Source: Planctomycetota bacterium (GTDB taxonomy: Bacteria > Planctomycetota > Planctomycetia > Gemmatales > Gemmataceae). From it: a stretch of DNA of 64,000 nucleotides. Shown here piece by piece: positions 18,431-33,400 of the stretch (position 1 is its first letter; each line of letters opens with the position of its first letter). A model generated the notes under the pieces. It saw only the letters and a list, made by a program, of their open reading frames with translations, did no database searches and was not told the origin of the DNA. The DNA lies in the NCBI GenBank assembly GCA_016191165.1, contig JACPPF010000176.1, positions 1 through 64,000 on the forward strand, in the 5' to 3' direction. The translations under genes and the position numbers were made by a program.

Positions 18431-21400
18431 TTACACGAGTCGGCCCGTGAGTCGGCCATAGACGGTGGCGGTGGCGCTGGCCGGGTTGAACAGGGCGCCG
18501 TCGCCCGGGTACTCGACGTAAATCTTGTGCTGGGCCGCCGACAGCGGGGCGAAGAGCATGGCCACGCCGTTGGCGTTCAGCGTTCCCTGGCCGAGAAGCA
18601 CCTTCACGCCGGCGACGATCTCGTAGAAATCGACAACTCCCGAAGGCGTGCCGCCCGTCGTGGTCGAGGTGATCTTGGCGTACAGGTTGGCGCCATCGGC
18701 TGTGGAAACCGAGCTGATGGTGGCCTTGGTGAAGTTGAGGACGGTCTCGGTGCGGCTAACGGTGTCGGCGGCAAAGTTGCCGTTGGCCGGGGTGTAATCC
18801 GCGGTCACCGTGTAGGAACCCATGCCGTCGGGGAAGTTGTACGGGGCGGAGTTCGCCTTTCCGCCGACCAGCGTGACCGCCGGGAGAACGGTCGTGCCGC
18901 CGGGGCCGTTCACCGTGAAGGTGACCGTTCCGGTCGGGACCTTGGCGGTATTCCCGGTGACGACGGCCTTGAACTGCGTCGGCTTGTTGATCGCCCACAC
19001 GACGGGAGTCGAATTCAGAGTTACCGTGGTGGTGGCCTGGGCGACATCCTGGCTCAAAGCGTCGTCGCTGATGGCAAACCTGCCGGTGCCGTTGTAATCC
19101 GCGGTAATGTTGTGAGTGGCGGCCGAGAGGTTGCCGGTCTTGTAGGTTGCCACCCCATTGACCAACGTGACCGTGGCCAGGAACGCGCCGCCATCCCGGA
19201 AGGTGACCGTGCCGTTCGGAATGCCCGGCGCGCCGCCCGTGGTCACGCCGATCGTGGCGGTAAAGGTCACCACCTGACCGTAAATGGAACCGGTGGCGTG
19301 CGACGTGCCCAGGACGGTCTGCGTCCCGGCCTTGGCGACATCCTGCACCAAAGTGGCGATTGGACTGGCGGCAAAGTTGACATTGCCGGTGTATTTGGCG
19401 GTGATGTTCAGGCTGCCAACCAGAAGTTGTTTCGGGTTGGTCGTGAATTCGGCGACCCCAGACCCGTCGACGGCCACCGTTTTCAGAATGGTCGCGCCGT
19501 TCTTGAAGGTCACAAAACCGGTGGGCGGGCCGGCTGGGCCTCCGTCCACGGTGGCGGTGAAGGTCACGGGGTTACCGAAGAAGGAACCGCCCGGCGCGGA
19601 CGAATCCAGGTTGACCGACGTGGCCGCCTTGGTGACCGACAGGGCTTTCGGCGCCGACGTGCTGCTCTGGAAAAACGCATCCACGTTGTCGTTGTAGATG
19701 GCGACGATCGAGTGTGGCACGCCGGGCTTGAGCAGATTCATCACCGAGATGGTGGCGACGTTGCTGCCCGAGAGCGTGTCCGTGCCGAGGATCGTGTTGG
19801 TCTTGGTGTCCTTGAAGGTCACCGTGCCGTAGTCGAGCGCGAACCCGCTGTTCGCGGTCACCGTGGCGGTGTAGTCGAGCGTGTCGCCGTAGGCGGCGGT
19901 GGTCGGGAAGACCGTGATCGTCGTCGTGGTCATGGACGGATTGATGACCAGATTGAGATTCGACGCGATCGTGCTGGGCGCGAAGTTGAGGTCGCCGTTG
20001 TAGGTGACGGTAAGTGAATGCGTTCCCAGCGTCAGCGTGTCGGGGATGTTGAAGACGACGCCCGCCTGCGTTCCCGACACCGGCGCGATCCCAACCGGGC
20101 CCCAGGTCGTGTTGGTCGTGGTGTCGATAATGGTGACGTTACCGCTCGGAATCCCGCCGCCGATTCCGCTGACCGTGATCGTCAGGTCGATCGAGCTGCC
20201 ATACTGGATCGGACTCATCGGGTTCGGCACGGCGCTGGTCGTGGTGGCCTTGAGCACCGTCTGCGTGAGGAGGTCGGATGGGGCACTGGCGTTGAAGTTG
20301 GCGCTCAGGTTGTACTGGGCCGTGATGGTGTGATCGCCAATGCCCGTCATCTGAGCGGACGTGGTCGTGTAGGTGGCGATGCCGAAGGCGTTGACGACGC
20401 CGGTGCCGAGCGTAACCGTGTTGACGCCGAAGGTGTCGAAGAACGTCACCGAACCGGCGTTGACGGTTGCGGTGCTGGGGCTTTGCGACAGGACCTGGGC
20501 GGTGAAGGTGACCGCTTCGCCCGCCCCGGAGATCGGCTTGGACGAGGTCAGCGAGTCGATCACGGTGTCCGCGCGGTTGACAACGTAGCTGTTGAGGTTG
20601 CCGGTGCTGGTCGCAAAGAAGTTATTCACCGTGTTCGTGTAGACGGCGATGATGTTGTGCGAAGCCGCGGTCAGGATGTTGGTGGTGATGACGGCGATCC
20701 GATTGGGTCCGCTCGCCTGGATGTTGGCGATACCCAGGACGGTGTTCGTCGTCGTATCGGTGAACCTGACGCTGCTGCCCGCGCCGATTGGCACGCTGCC
20801 GCCGGGCGAGGTCACCGTGGCGGTAAGTTGCACGTCTTGACCGAAAACGGCCGTGCCACTGGCCAGGTCGGCGACGACGTTGGTGACGGTCGGCGCGTTG
20901 GTGATCGTGTAATTGATCGTTCCCGGGACGAGATTGACGTAGTTTCCGCTCGCATCGGTGTAGGTGGCCGTGATGACGTTGACGCCCGCGGCAAAGGTGT
21001 TGCTGGCGACGCTGGTGTCGGCGATGCCGCCGGTGGTCACGTTGACGGGCGCGCCGATCTGGGCGCCGGTGGTCTGGTTAAAGAAGGTGACCGTGCTGCC
21101 GGCTCCCGTCGGCAGTCCGCCCACGACGGCGGACACGACGGCGTGAAGATTGATCGTCGTGTTCGGAGCATAGGGGGCCGTGTTTGCCGGCGACGCGGTG
21201 AGTGCGACGGTTGCGACCGCCGGGGTCACGTTGATGTTGAACGTGCCGACGCTCGTGCCAAACTGCGTGTTCCCGGTGTAGATGGCGTAGAGCGTGTGCG
21301 CGCCCACCGGCAGAGCGAATGCCGGGATGTTGACGACAGCCACTCCGGTGCCGGCGTTGACCGCGCCTGGGGCGCTGAGGAGCGGGCCGGTCTGGGAGTT

Positions 21401-24400
21401 AAGGCGCAGCTCAATTTGTCCGGTCGGCAGACCGAAGGTCGAGGCGATGGACGGACTGGGTATGACCCGCATGGTCGCCGTTACCGCTTGCCCATAGGTC
21501 GGCCCGCTCGGGTTCACGCTGACAAACGAGGTCGCCGTCGTGGCCGTGGTGACCGTGAAGTTGATCGTGTTCGTGCTGCCGATGTAGTTGGCGTTCGTCG
21601 GCGTGAACGTGGCCCGGATGGTGTGCGCGCCAATCAGCAGACTGCTCGTGGCGAAGGTGATCGTGCTGCCGTTGTACGCGATCGGCGATGGGTTGAGTTT
21701 GGTCGTGCCATCGAAGATGTCCACGGTGCCGATGGGTGTCCCATAGGTTCCTGATGTGGCCGGATTGACGGTGACAGCGAACGACGCCAGTTGGCCCAGA
21801 TTCGACGAGCTCGGTGTCGGAACGATGGTGACGGCCGTGTTGTCCGCCCGGACGATGAGCGAAAAGGAGGTCGGCGTCGCGGAGGCGGCATAGTTGGTGT
21901 CGCCGTTGTAACTCGCGGTGACGGTATGGAGGCCTGGCGCGAGGAACAGGTTGCCAAAGAGGGTTCGCGTGGCCGTTTCCGAGTTCGGCGGACTGCTGCC
22001 CGGCACATCGATCGGGACGATGTAGGTCATGGCTGCGGAGCCGTCAACGATGAACGTGACGGTGCCGGTCGGATTGTCCGCGCCCGCCACGTTGGGCACG
22101 ACCTGCGGCAGCAGCGTGGCGATGACGTCAACATCCTGACTGTAAACCGGGGTCGTCGCCGTGACGGCGGGCGAGGAGTCCAGGGTGAGATTCACGACAC
22201 CCTTGTTGATGGTCTGTGTGATCGGGCTTTGCGGCGGCGTCTGCACGGCGAAGACCGCGTTGGCGTCGCGCAGCGTCGCCGTGACCGTGTGTGGCGGAAT
22301 GCTGGGCAGATTCGTCGGCGCGAAGACCAGACCAAACTGCGCCTGCGGCATGAACACCGCCAGGCCGGTCGTTGTGTTCACCGCCACGGACTGCGTGTAC
22401 AACCCTTGCGGTCCGTCGAGCGTGAAGTCCATGAAGACGTCCGCGGTGGCAAACGTCGCGCCGGGTTCGGGGACGGCGTGAACGGTGTAGATGACCTCCT
22501 GGCCGTAGGCGGAAGGGTTGGCGTTGACCGTCAGATCGAGGACGGACATCACCGCGAGCTCCCGGGTGAGGACGACGCTGTTGGTGTAATAGTGCACCGT
22601 GAACTTTTGCCCGTTCAACCAGACCGTGCCGTCTTGATTGATTTGGGTTGGCGAGCCGCTGATCGGGTCAATCCCATTGAGGAACCCGAAGACGCCGGCG
22701 CTGGCCTGGATGATGGTGAACTCGTCGTCGATCAGGATGCCCGGACCGGGCGAACCGGTGAGCAGCGCGTTGCCCAGCGTGATGCTGCCGGTGATGCTGA
22801 GTTGCTCGTAGTCTCGGCCGGCAATCGGATTGGGATGCGTGCCGGTGAGGTTGGCGGGTTGAATCTGGAACGTGGTGTTCGGGCCCCAGAGGACGTTGCC
22901 TGTGGTGTTGAGCATCCCCGCGGTTGGGACGAGTGTGTTGACGCCCGGATCGACGGTCCCGACCGCGGCGGTCGTGCCGGCGGGCGCGCCGGCGATCAGG
23001 TCCACCGAGCCGGTTCCACTCAGACTGCCGCCGTCGAGGTACACATCCTGAATGTTGTTTGGAATGGTCAAGTAGGCGTTGCCCGTCGTCGCGGCGGTGG
23101 TGACGGCGGGCATGAACGGTGAGCGCGCGACCGTGAAGGTCACGGTGAAAATGGTGCCCGTCCCGTCGGCCACGACGTTGACCGAAGATGCGGGAACGCT
23201 GAGGAGGAACCCGATCGCCGACTGGAATGACGCCACGTCGGTGGCGCTGTTGCCCGTGTACAGGAACGGCACCGCGGTGGCGCCCTGGTAGGTGAGCGTG
23301 AGGCGCGTCGTGTTGGCGATCACGTTCCGCAGCGTGATGACCTGAACGATGCCGCTGCCATCCACTTGCACGTCGCCGTTGCTGATCGTGGTGGCGCCAA
23401 CATAGGCGTTATGGGCGCTGAGTTCGAGTCGGCCGTTACCATTCTTGACAAGGCCGGAGGAGCCCGAAAGATCGGCGATGTTGGTCGGCACGAACAGGTC
23501 GGCGTGTTGCGGCCCGTCGTTCACCGTGAAGGTCCGCGTGGCGCCGTGCAGGTTGACAACGCCCGCACCCTGAATGACCGCCGAGCCGGTGGCCGTGGAG
23601 ATTGCCGTCACGTTGCCTTGCAGGTCCAGCCCGCCGGGCGAGGCGGCGTTGGCATCGTTGATCGTGCCGCCCGTCATGTTCAAACCAGCGAGGAGGATGG
23701 CGGCGCCGGTGGCGCCGGTGTCCATCTGCCCGTCCACGATGCGGACGACGCGGTTGAAGTCCTCGGTCAGGCCGTTGAGGTCGAGCAGGCCATCGCCATG
23801 GACGAGGACGTTGGACGTGTTGACGATCTGGTTGTTCGTCAACAATCTTGCGACCACGCCGGCGGCGGGGGAGAAACGTCCGCCATCGGTTTCGGCGGTG
23901 ATCGACGCGGTGGCGCCGCCGGAGTCGTCAACGCCGAGGGTTTGCAGGTTGGCGCCCAGGAGCGTGCCGCCGAAGGTGATGGTATAGACGTTCCCGGTCT
24001 TGACGACCGCGACGGAACCGCCCACGTTTCCGATGGTGGACAGCGCGTTGAGCGCGTTGCGGACCTCGATGTTGGTTGCGTCGAAATCAAGGTCGGTCGT
24101 GGTCTGCCCGTTGAAGGAGAGCGTGAACGTGCCGGACGTGCCGCTCACGGTGAGAGTCTGGATTTCCGGCGTGCCGGGCGTGCCAACCGTCAGGTCGCCA
24201 GCGATGGCGTTGGTGCTGGCGGTCTGGTTCAATTCGAGAAGGCCCTCGACGACATGAGTCAGCCCGGTGTAGAGGTTGTTCACGGTCCCGTCGTAACGCA
24301 CGGTCCCGTCGCCCAGTTTGGTGATGCCGTACCCGTAAGAACTCATCGCGGTGCTGACGTTGAATGTCCCTGTTCCCGAGGTTCGCGTGGCGACGATCTG

Positions 24401-27400
24401 GGTCCAGGCGGTGCCGATCATGCGGCCGCCGAACGAGACGCTATAGGTGTTGCCCACGGAGGACACGGTCACGCTGCCGCCGAGCAGGGCGATGGTGGGC
24501 AACGCGTTGAGGGCGTTGGCGATTCGCGTGCGATTCGTGGAAGCGGTGCTGCTGAACACCAGGGGCGGGGTGGTGTCGCCGTTAAAGGAGAGGGTGTACG
24601 TGTTGCCACCGCTGAAGCCATTGAAGGTGATCGACTGCACCTGGTATTGATCGCTGGTTGGGAGATTGACCGTGAGGCGCGTGCCTGCCTCGGCGCCGAA
24701 GGAGGCGTCGCTGCCCAGGAGGATCGACTGGTTCTTGGCGATGTTGTTGCCGAGAACATTTTGCAAGGCGCCGGCGTTGTCAAAGCCCAGGCCGTTGAGG
24801 ATCAATTGCTTGGCGGTCGCCTCGGTGGTGCTTTGCAATTGCAGCGTGGCGCCGTCGGCGACCACGGTGCTGCTGGAGCCGCCCTTCTGGATCGGGGCGA
24901 TGGCGAACGTGGTGATGCCGGCCGTGAAGGTGCCGCTCAGGATCGGTTGATTCGTCCGCGCGAGAGGCCCGCCGTTAAAGAACACGGTGTAGGTGTTCCC
25001 GGTCTGGGTAACGATCACGGAGCCGCCGCCCGTGCTGATGGACGGCAGTGCGTTGAGTGCGTTTTGAATGCTGGCGAGCGGCCCGACGCCGCCGGAGGCC
25101 GGGGTGCCGAACGGCAAGCTGCCGGTGGAGTCGCCCTTGAAGTTGAGGGTGAAGCTGCCGCTGGTGCCTGTCACGGTGACGTTTTGTACTTCGGAGGGTT
25201 GTAGGCCGAGCGCTTGCGAATTCCGAATGTTGAGCACGCCTTCGTTGATGAAGGTGTTGCCGGTATAGGTCTTGGCGTTGGGGAAAACCAGGGTTCCGTC
25301 ACCGACCTTGGTGAGGTTGGCCTGGGGAATCGGGCTGGGCAGCGGGCTGGACGGGATGGCGTTGGTGAGGTCAAGGTCTTGTACGGCGCCGACGATGTTG
25401 AGCTGAGAACTTGGATCGACACCGATGCGGCTGCTGGTTTGCAGCGTGACCGGTCCGTTCCAGAGGTTTGAGCCACCGACATTGTGCAGGGCGCCGAGGC
25501 CGGCGACACCGGTGCCGTTGAGGAAGAGGGATTCGCTGGCGGGGACGGTCAGGTCGGCGAGCGTGCCGTCGATTTCGAGCGAGGCGCCGGAGCTGACAAT
25601 CGTACCGATGCCGCCGTCGGCGACCTGGCTGATCGCGATATTGATGCCGCCGGAAGGCGTGGCGGTCATGAGCGGGACGTTGGCGTGGAGTTGCGGTCCG
25701 CTGAACGTGAAGGTGACGGTGTAGATGTAGCCAACCTGATCGCCGCTGGGCGTGCTGACCGTGATGGTCGAGCGGGTCACCGAGACGTTGCCGTTGCCAA
25801 TGGACGACAGGGCTTCGAGCGCATTCTGAACGCTGGCGGTGGCGCCGACTCCGCCGCTGGCCTGGAGGCCGAACGGTAGGAGGCCGGTGGTTTGGCCATT
25901 GAAGCTGAGGGTGTAGCTGCTGGTCCCAACGGTGTCAAAGACGGTGATGCGCTGGATTTCATTGTCGGTGCCCGTGCCGAGGGCGTCGTTGTTTTGGATG
26001 CGCAGGATGCCTTCGTCCACGTAGGTGGTGCCGCTATAGGCGTCTGCCTGGGTCAGCGTCAAGCGGCCCTGGCCGACCTTCGTAAGGCCGGTCGGCAGGG
26101 GCCCGGTGGTGGGCGCCGCCGCCGCGGAGGTGGGCTCGTTGATGGAGCTGCCAATGGTGAGCGTGTCGGCGGCCCGGGTGACGCCGAAGCTAACGGTGCC
26201 CTTGGGCGTCGTGTTGGGGAAGAAGGCAGGCGCCGAGGTGATCGTGACGGTCGTGCCGGTGCTGCCCCAGGTATTGTTGCCACGAACGTTGAGCAGGGCG
26301 CCGCTGCCGGCAATGCCGGTGCCCGACAGGACGAGGTTCTGGTCGGCCACGTCGAGCGGACCGACGGGAGGCGTGCCGGGGCCGAGGACGATTGTGCCAT
26401 CGTCGGTGAACGCGGAGCCGGTGGTCACAATGGCGAGCAGAGCAGGCGAGGTATAAGGCGCGGGCGTTGTCGAGCGGTACACCTTGTAGGAAATCGCGCC
26501 AGCGACCGAGTTCCAGTCGAGATCGATGGCCTGATCGTTGGCGTCGGTGGTGATGGTGACTTCGTTGCTTGGCAGCGTCTCGCCAGTCGCGGTGATCGCG
26601 GTGATCTGGTAGTAATAGGTCGTGCCGTTGGCGATCGTGCCGCCCGCGGACAGACTCGGCGCGAGCTGATTCGGGCCGGTCGCCTTCTCCTGAAGCTGGA
26701 GTTGCGCACCGTCGCGAATGGTGGTCGTACCGGCGGCGGCCCCTAGGGCGCCCGAATCCTGAATGTTAAGGACGCCCTGATTGACAAACGTGCCCAAGTT
26801 CGCGCCTGCGTAATTGCTCGCGCTGGTGAGGATGAGCGTGCCGGCGCCCTCCTTGGTCAGGTTGTAGCCCACGCCGTTATCGATGATCGAATACGCGTTG
26901 GCGCTGGCCATGATGAGCGTGCTGCTGGCGTCCACGCCGATGGTGGCGTTGGTGTTGAGGGTGGCGGTTCCCGTGTAGGTGTTGGTGTTCGTCAGGCTGC
27001 GCAAGGCGCCGGTGTAGTGTCCGCCATAGTTGGGGTTGATGCCGTTGCCGTTGAGGGTCAGCGGTTCCAGATCCAGGCTCGATTGCAACACCAGGGCGGC
27101 CCCCTTCTGGACGATACCGCCGGCGCCCGTCGTGACCGACGCCGAGCCGAAGCCGCCGACGATCGACGCCTGAATAGTCGGTGCGGTGATGCCGGCGAGG
27201 GAACCCTGGAAGGTGATCAGGTAGAGACCCGGGCTGGTTTCGACCACGCTGACCGAAGCGCCGGTGCCGGCGCTGGCGATGCTTGACAATCCGTTTAGTG
27301 CAGCTTCGATGGCGGCGGCGTCCGCGGCCGTGCCGGTGTAGTTGAGCGGGGTTGCGGTGGTAACGCCGTCGAAGGACAAGTTGATGGTCAACGGGGTCGG

Positions 27401-30400
27401 CGCGCCGGGCGTGGTCGCGGCGCCAAGGTCGGTGTAGGTGGTCGCCGAACCGGAGTTCACGGTGGCCACCAGGGCAGGCGAGGCGAATGGAACGGGGTTG
27501 GTCGAGCGATAGACGTTGTACTGGGTCGCGCCGGCGACCGGTCTCCACGTCAGGATGACCGCCTGATTGTCCGCGGTCGTGAGGATCTGTTGCTGGTTGC
27601 TGCCGATCGATTCGCCGCGCGGGCCGATGGCGGTGATCTGATAGTAGTAGGTGGTGGCGTCCGGGATGGCGCCGCCGGTGGTGACGGTTGCCACATCCTG
27701 GACCGGCGCCTGGGTGGCGAAAACGGAAAGCGCTTGCACGCCCGCGAAACTGGAACTCCCCAGCGCTTGCGGATTGCGCACGACGACGTTGCCTTCTTGC
27801 ACGTCGGTCACGCCGGCAAAGGAGTTCACGCCGGACAGGATGACATCGCCGCCGCCGATCTTGGTCAAGGTATTCAGGCTGGTGATCGTCAAATCGCTGA
27901 CGGAGCCGAAGAGGGTGAGCGAGGCCGCCGACAGGCCGTTTTGCAATGCCTGGGAGCCATTGGCGCTGACAGTCGTGGCGCCGGCCAGATAGATCGGCCC
28001 GGCCCAGACGTTGTCCCCCGCCACGCTGCGCAACACGCCCGGCGACGCGGGCGCGGTCGGCAGCGTGTTGTCGTCCAGATAGAACTGCCAAACGCCTCGA
28101 CCATAGGTTCCGGCGGTCAAGACGTTGGTGGCCGGGTCGAGGTGAATATCTTTCACCTGAACGTTGGGCAGGCCGGCGCCGAAGCGTTGCCAGGCGCCGG
28201 TTCCGCCGGCCAGTTTCCAGACGCCCTCATCGGTGCCGAGGTATAGATCGTTGGTGCGGTAGTCGATCGCCAGGTTCCAGGCTGCCAGAACCGAACCGTT
28301 ATGGGTGGAGAGCGGCAGACCGGTGCTCAGCGGAGTCCACGACAGGCCGGCGTCGGTGCTCTTGAAAACGCGCCCGGCACCCGCGACTCCGACCGCGCCG
28401 CTGGTGACGACGTAGATAACGTTGCTGTCCGCGGGATCGACGGCAATATCGCGAATCGTGGTGCCGGGGAGCAAGGGCGGCGTGCGAACGCTGGTGGCCA
28501 GGGTCGTGCCGGTCCAAAGCGTTCCGTAATTCTTGCTGACGAAAAGGTTGGTCGTACTGGCGACATAGATCGTGCCGGGCACGTAGGTGTTGGCCCCGAC
28601 GTCTTGCACGGCCGGGAAATACGGGTCAGCCTGGAAGATGCCCTGGTAGCTCGCCGCGGCGACGAGGCCGCCGGCCGGAGAATTGAGATTGGTCAGCGGA
28701 CCGGCGCCGGCGTTGTTCGATTCCCGAACCGAACCAGCGGCGTTGGAGAGGAGCACGCGGGATGGATTGATCAGATCGATCGCGAAATCCGCCGCCGCCC
28801 CGTTGGCCGTCCAGGTAGTACCGCCGTCGGAGGAGTGGTAGAACGTCCCGTTGACGATCGCGAAGGCCTGCGTTGGGTTGCCCGGGACGAAGTCGATGCT
28901 TGTCACGCTTGCGGTCGGAGCGGCCGCATTGGGGTTGACCTGGGTCCAGGCCTGAGTGCCGCCCGACCTGGCGGCGCTATTGTTCTGGGTGCCGGCCAAC
29001 AGGAGGCCATTGTTTCCTGGCTGAGCGGTGACGGCGTTGATCTGGCTGATGCCGAGGTCGCCGTTGAGGTTGGTCCAGGTGGGGCCGGCGGGGTCCCAAC
29101 GCCAGAGACCGCCGTCACTGCCGACCACGAGTTGGTTGTTGACATCGAGCGCGAGGCCATGAATTCCGGTGTGCGGCCCGGCCGCGGCGCCCGCCACGAT
29201 GTCGGTCCAGTTGGCGCCGCGGTCGGTTGACTGGAGGACAAAATCGGTGCCGTTGCCTTGATCGCGGCCGCCCACGTAAATCGTGTTGCCCCGGGCCACA
29301 ATCGCCGACGCGTAGGACCCCTGATTCAGCAGATAGTTGGGAAGGTTGCTCTGGTCAAAGCTGACGTCCGCGACATTGGCGAAACCCCCGGGACCGGTAT
29401 TCGTCTCGAGGATTGACAAAATACCGCCGGTGACGCGATCGGCAACCGCAGCGTACACGCGGTCCGATTGTGCCACGGCAAGTTTGATCGAGCCAACGCG
29501 GTTAGCGGGACCGCTGGCGCCGGTGATGATGGATTCGATGTCTTCGGCCGTCCACGTGGGCAAAGCGCTCGTCGGGTCGGTACTCGTGATGATGTCGTTG
29601 TCCGATGGATTGGTCGGATTCAAGATGCCCGCGTAGAGCACGTCGTTAATGCTGTCGTAGGCCAGGTCGGTATAGGAAACGTCGTCGGTCGGGAGGACGC
29701 CGTCGTCGGTGATGTTCACCCAGTTGATGCCGTCATAGCGCCAGACACCCGCATCGCCGCTGGTGCCGTTGGTGGCCAGATCGCTGACGGCGACCCAGAT
29801 CATGAGTGGGTTGTTTGGGTTGACGACAATCTTGTTGACCGCTTTCCCGGCGAGCGGGTTGTCCAGAACCGGGTCGGTAAGGAGCGTGCCGTTGAGGTAA
29901 ACACCGGAGCCGTAAAACGAATCGGCCGAGTTGTTGCCCTCGCCAGTGGCCATGTAGATGAGGTTCGGCGCGGGGGAGGCGAGGGTGGCGATGGAGCCGC
30001 CGAACAGGACGGAATCGGGAACGCCGTCGAACATCGGCGTCCAGTGCCTGCCGCCATCGATGGTTTTCCAGAAACCGCCGCCGGCGGTCGAGATCAGGAT
30101 GTCGTCAGCGTAGGTGCCCTGCACGACGACGCCGGTGATCCTTCCGGTGGTGAGCTGCGGTCCGCCGCCGCCGCCGTTGAACACCTCCGCGGCTGTGATC
30201 GGCGCGGGCCCGGTCTCGAACCAGCGGTCCGGCGTGGCATTCTGCGTGCCGCCGGCGATGGTGGTCACCGGAGTAGACACGGTCGTCGTTCCCGTCGTCG
30301 CCACGGTCAGAAGCGGCTGAGCCTGGTGCGCGAAGCTACCGCTGAAGCCGACGGTGTAACTCTTCGACCCCGGCGCGGCGGCCTGCGTCTGGGTCACGGC

Positions 30401-33400
30401 GATGGCCGAGCCTGGAGCGGCGGTGAAGTTGAACGGGACGATCTCCGGCAACGGCTGATTGGCGAAACTGCCGAGGAATTCGACGCTAACAAAGCTGCCG
30501 CCGCCCGCGACGACGCCGGTGGGCCCGGGCTGGACCGTGCCGCCATTGCGGACCACCGAGTCGAGCCGTTTGAGTTCGTACATGACTTCGAAACGATTCG
30601 TGAATGGGTTGGCCGAATAGGTCAGCAGCGGCGTCAGGTTGCGGCCCAGTGCGGGCGTCGCACCGGTGGGGTCGAAGTACAGGCGATAGCGGTCGCCGAC
30701 GTTGAAGTTGGTGAAAGCGATGCGCTGGATTTCGTTGGCCCCGTCGACGACGTTGCCGACATTGACGGTGACGGTGCCGCCCGCGCCGCCAATGCTGGGC
30801 AGGCCTTGCAGGGCGTCCTGAATATCGCTGGCGGTGGAGTCGAAGGTAAGCGGTCCGGTGGTGTCGCCGTTGAATTCGAGCGTGAAATCGCCGGTCGGGA
30901 CCAGCGTGGTGGACGAGGTCGTGAAGCTCTGCTGCGCGGACTGGAGGTTGTTGCCCGTGCCTTGCAGGATGAGCGGCTCGCCGCTGACGGTGATGCCGCC
31001 TTGCATTTGAATCTGGGCCTGATCCGCGATGACCGTGCCGCCCTGAACGCCGGCGAGAACGTCGCCAGGGCCGCTGGTGATGGCGGCAACAATGAGCTGG
31101 CTGGTGTTGCCGGTCAGATTTCCAGAGAAGGTGACCAGGAAAACCCCGGGACTGGCCGGAATGACGGAGACCGACGCGCCCGAACCGCCAATGGCGGTGA
31201 GGTTGTTGAGTGCCGTCTGAATATTGACCGCATCGGCCGCGGCGCCGGTGTAGGTGATCTCGGGAGTCGGCTCGCCGGCAAAGGCCAGCGTGTACTTGGT
31301 GCTGCCCGCGATGGCCCCGTTGAAGGAAATTTCCTGTTGTCCCGGCACGCCGGCGTCGCCGAGGGCCTGCCCATTGGCAACGGTCACGACGCCCTGGTGG
31401 ACAAAGGTGGTGCCGCGATAAGTATTCGGGCCCGACAGGAGCAGTTGCCCGCCGCCGGAGATGTTGATGTCCGAGCGGTAGACGCCGGGAGTCGAGGGAG
31501 TGCCGTCGTTGATGGCGCCTGCGATCACCAAACGAGAATTCGGCTTGATTTCGATGGTCGGGCTCATCAAGGCGATGTCGAAATTCCCGGCCAGGGCCGC
31601 GATGCCGGTCAACTCGGCACGCATATTGGCAAAGAGAGTATTAGGGTCAGCATCCCAGGCGATGTTCCCGGTCGTGACCGGGGGATTTATCCCGTCGTCG
31701 TAGGTGAGGGTGAAGGTTCCGCCGTTGATGCCCGCGGCGAAGCCCAGGGTCTGCACGGCGTTGCGCCCGGGACCGCCCGGGGTGGTGGTGACGACGGTGA
31801 CCGTCGGTGATCCCCCGGTGAGCCCGGCGCCATCGCCCGTTAGCGTGGGGACTGCTTGATTGGCGAGCGCGCCTTCAAACGTGACGTTGACCGTGGAAAT
31901 CAGCGAGACCGGCCCGTACCAGAGAACGTCGTCGGACAGTACGGTGAGCGGGGCCAGGCCGAATTCGCTGTTGCCGTTGCCTGCGAGCGTCAGGCGGGTG
32001 TCCCAGATGGACGCCCCGGTGTTGAGTCCGCCGTGCTGAGCGGGGTCGATCGGGGCCAGCGCCAGGGAGGCGCCGGGCTGGACCGTGATGGCAGCGCCCG
32101 CTCCGGGGCGACCGAGCGCGTCGTTGTTTTCCACCTGGACGACACCCTCGCGAATATCGACGCCGCCGGAGTAGATGCCGGGCCCCACAATGTCAAGGCG
32201 CTGCGAGCCGAGCTTGACGATTTGCCCGCCGATGTTGGAGGAATTAGGCAGGATCTGAAGGGCGTACTCCCAACTCGTCATTGAGTAAAGGGGATTTCCG
32301 CCCTGGTTGACAACGATGGTGATAAATGTGCTCGGCAAAGCCGCATAGGCGGAATTGACCGGGCCAAGTTGCCAGCCCGTCCCCATCGTGTTCTTGGGTC
32401 CGCCCGGGAAACCTCGACCAAGGACGTGTGTTGCCGTGGCGATAGCCGTCGTATTGTCATAAACGATGTTGATATCAGCGCCAGTCGTGTTGGTTGGGAC
32501 GACGGGGTTGTAGGGCGTTGTGTACGGCGGCGTGAGATTAGTGCTGGAATCGTAGACCAGAATCGCCGTACCGGGACTGCTAACCCAATCTCCCAAATAG
32601 ACGCGCAGATCATCCTCACGTCCGTAAACGTCGGCATTCAGAATAATTGTACCACCGGTCAAGCTGCCCGTGTCAACGACACGTGCGTTCTGGTTCGAGC
32701 CGCCGTTGAAATTGGCGTTGATGTTGATCGCGGTGACGGGGTTTTCGGTCTGCTCGCCTTTCAGCGATAAATGGCTGGGGCCAAAGACCTTCTCCACCCC
32801 GATGCCGACCTTATTCGTCATGGCCATGTTGCCGTCGATCGTGTTGACACCGGAAAGGTTCTCCAAAGCGCCCTTCTGATTGATCAAAGCGAACGGGTGG
32901 CTGATGCCTGTGCCTTGCAAATCGAGATTGTGCGAAAACGTGAAATTGGTTCCGGGCTCGAGCGGATAGAACATCAACGCCGCGCCCGTGTTGACGGTAA
33001 CCTCTGGTTGAACTTCTTGAACGTCGTCAAGCGGGGGGCCAAGCGCGTCGGGATTCCGGATCGTGACCCAGCCGTTGTCAATGGCGGTGTCGCTTTCGAG
33101 GAAGATGTTGGCGTTGGGAAGGATCAGGTGGCCGGTGCCGACCTTGGTCATGATTTGGGGAGCGAGCCCGCCAATTCCGCCGGTGACGGTCAAACTGTAG
33201 TCATCGGTGAAGTAGCTGATGTCGGCGGTCTGCGTCGGCTCGGCCTCGACGCCGATGGATGCGCCGGGGCCGAGGTCAAACATGCGGATGACCGCGAACC
33301 TGGCAGGCGGGCTGCCGGCGCCGGTGGCGGCGCCCGGGTCGTTGAAGGTTACGGTCGCGCCGCTGTTGATGGTCGTCACCCGGCTGCTCGCGCCGTAGCT

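Noticed and set aside
29468-31810. 780-codon plus-strand open frame
   Set aside because: Antisense of the upstream giant gene, with the same low-complexity composition and no recognisable fold or start signal.
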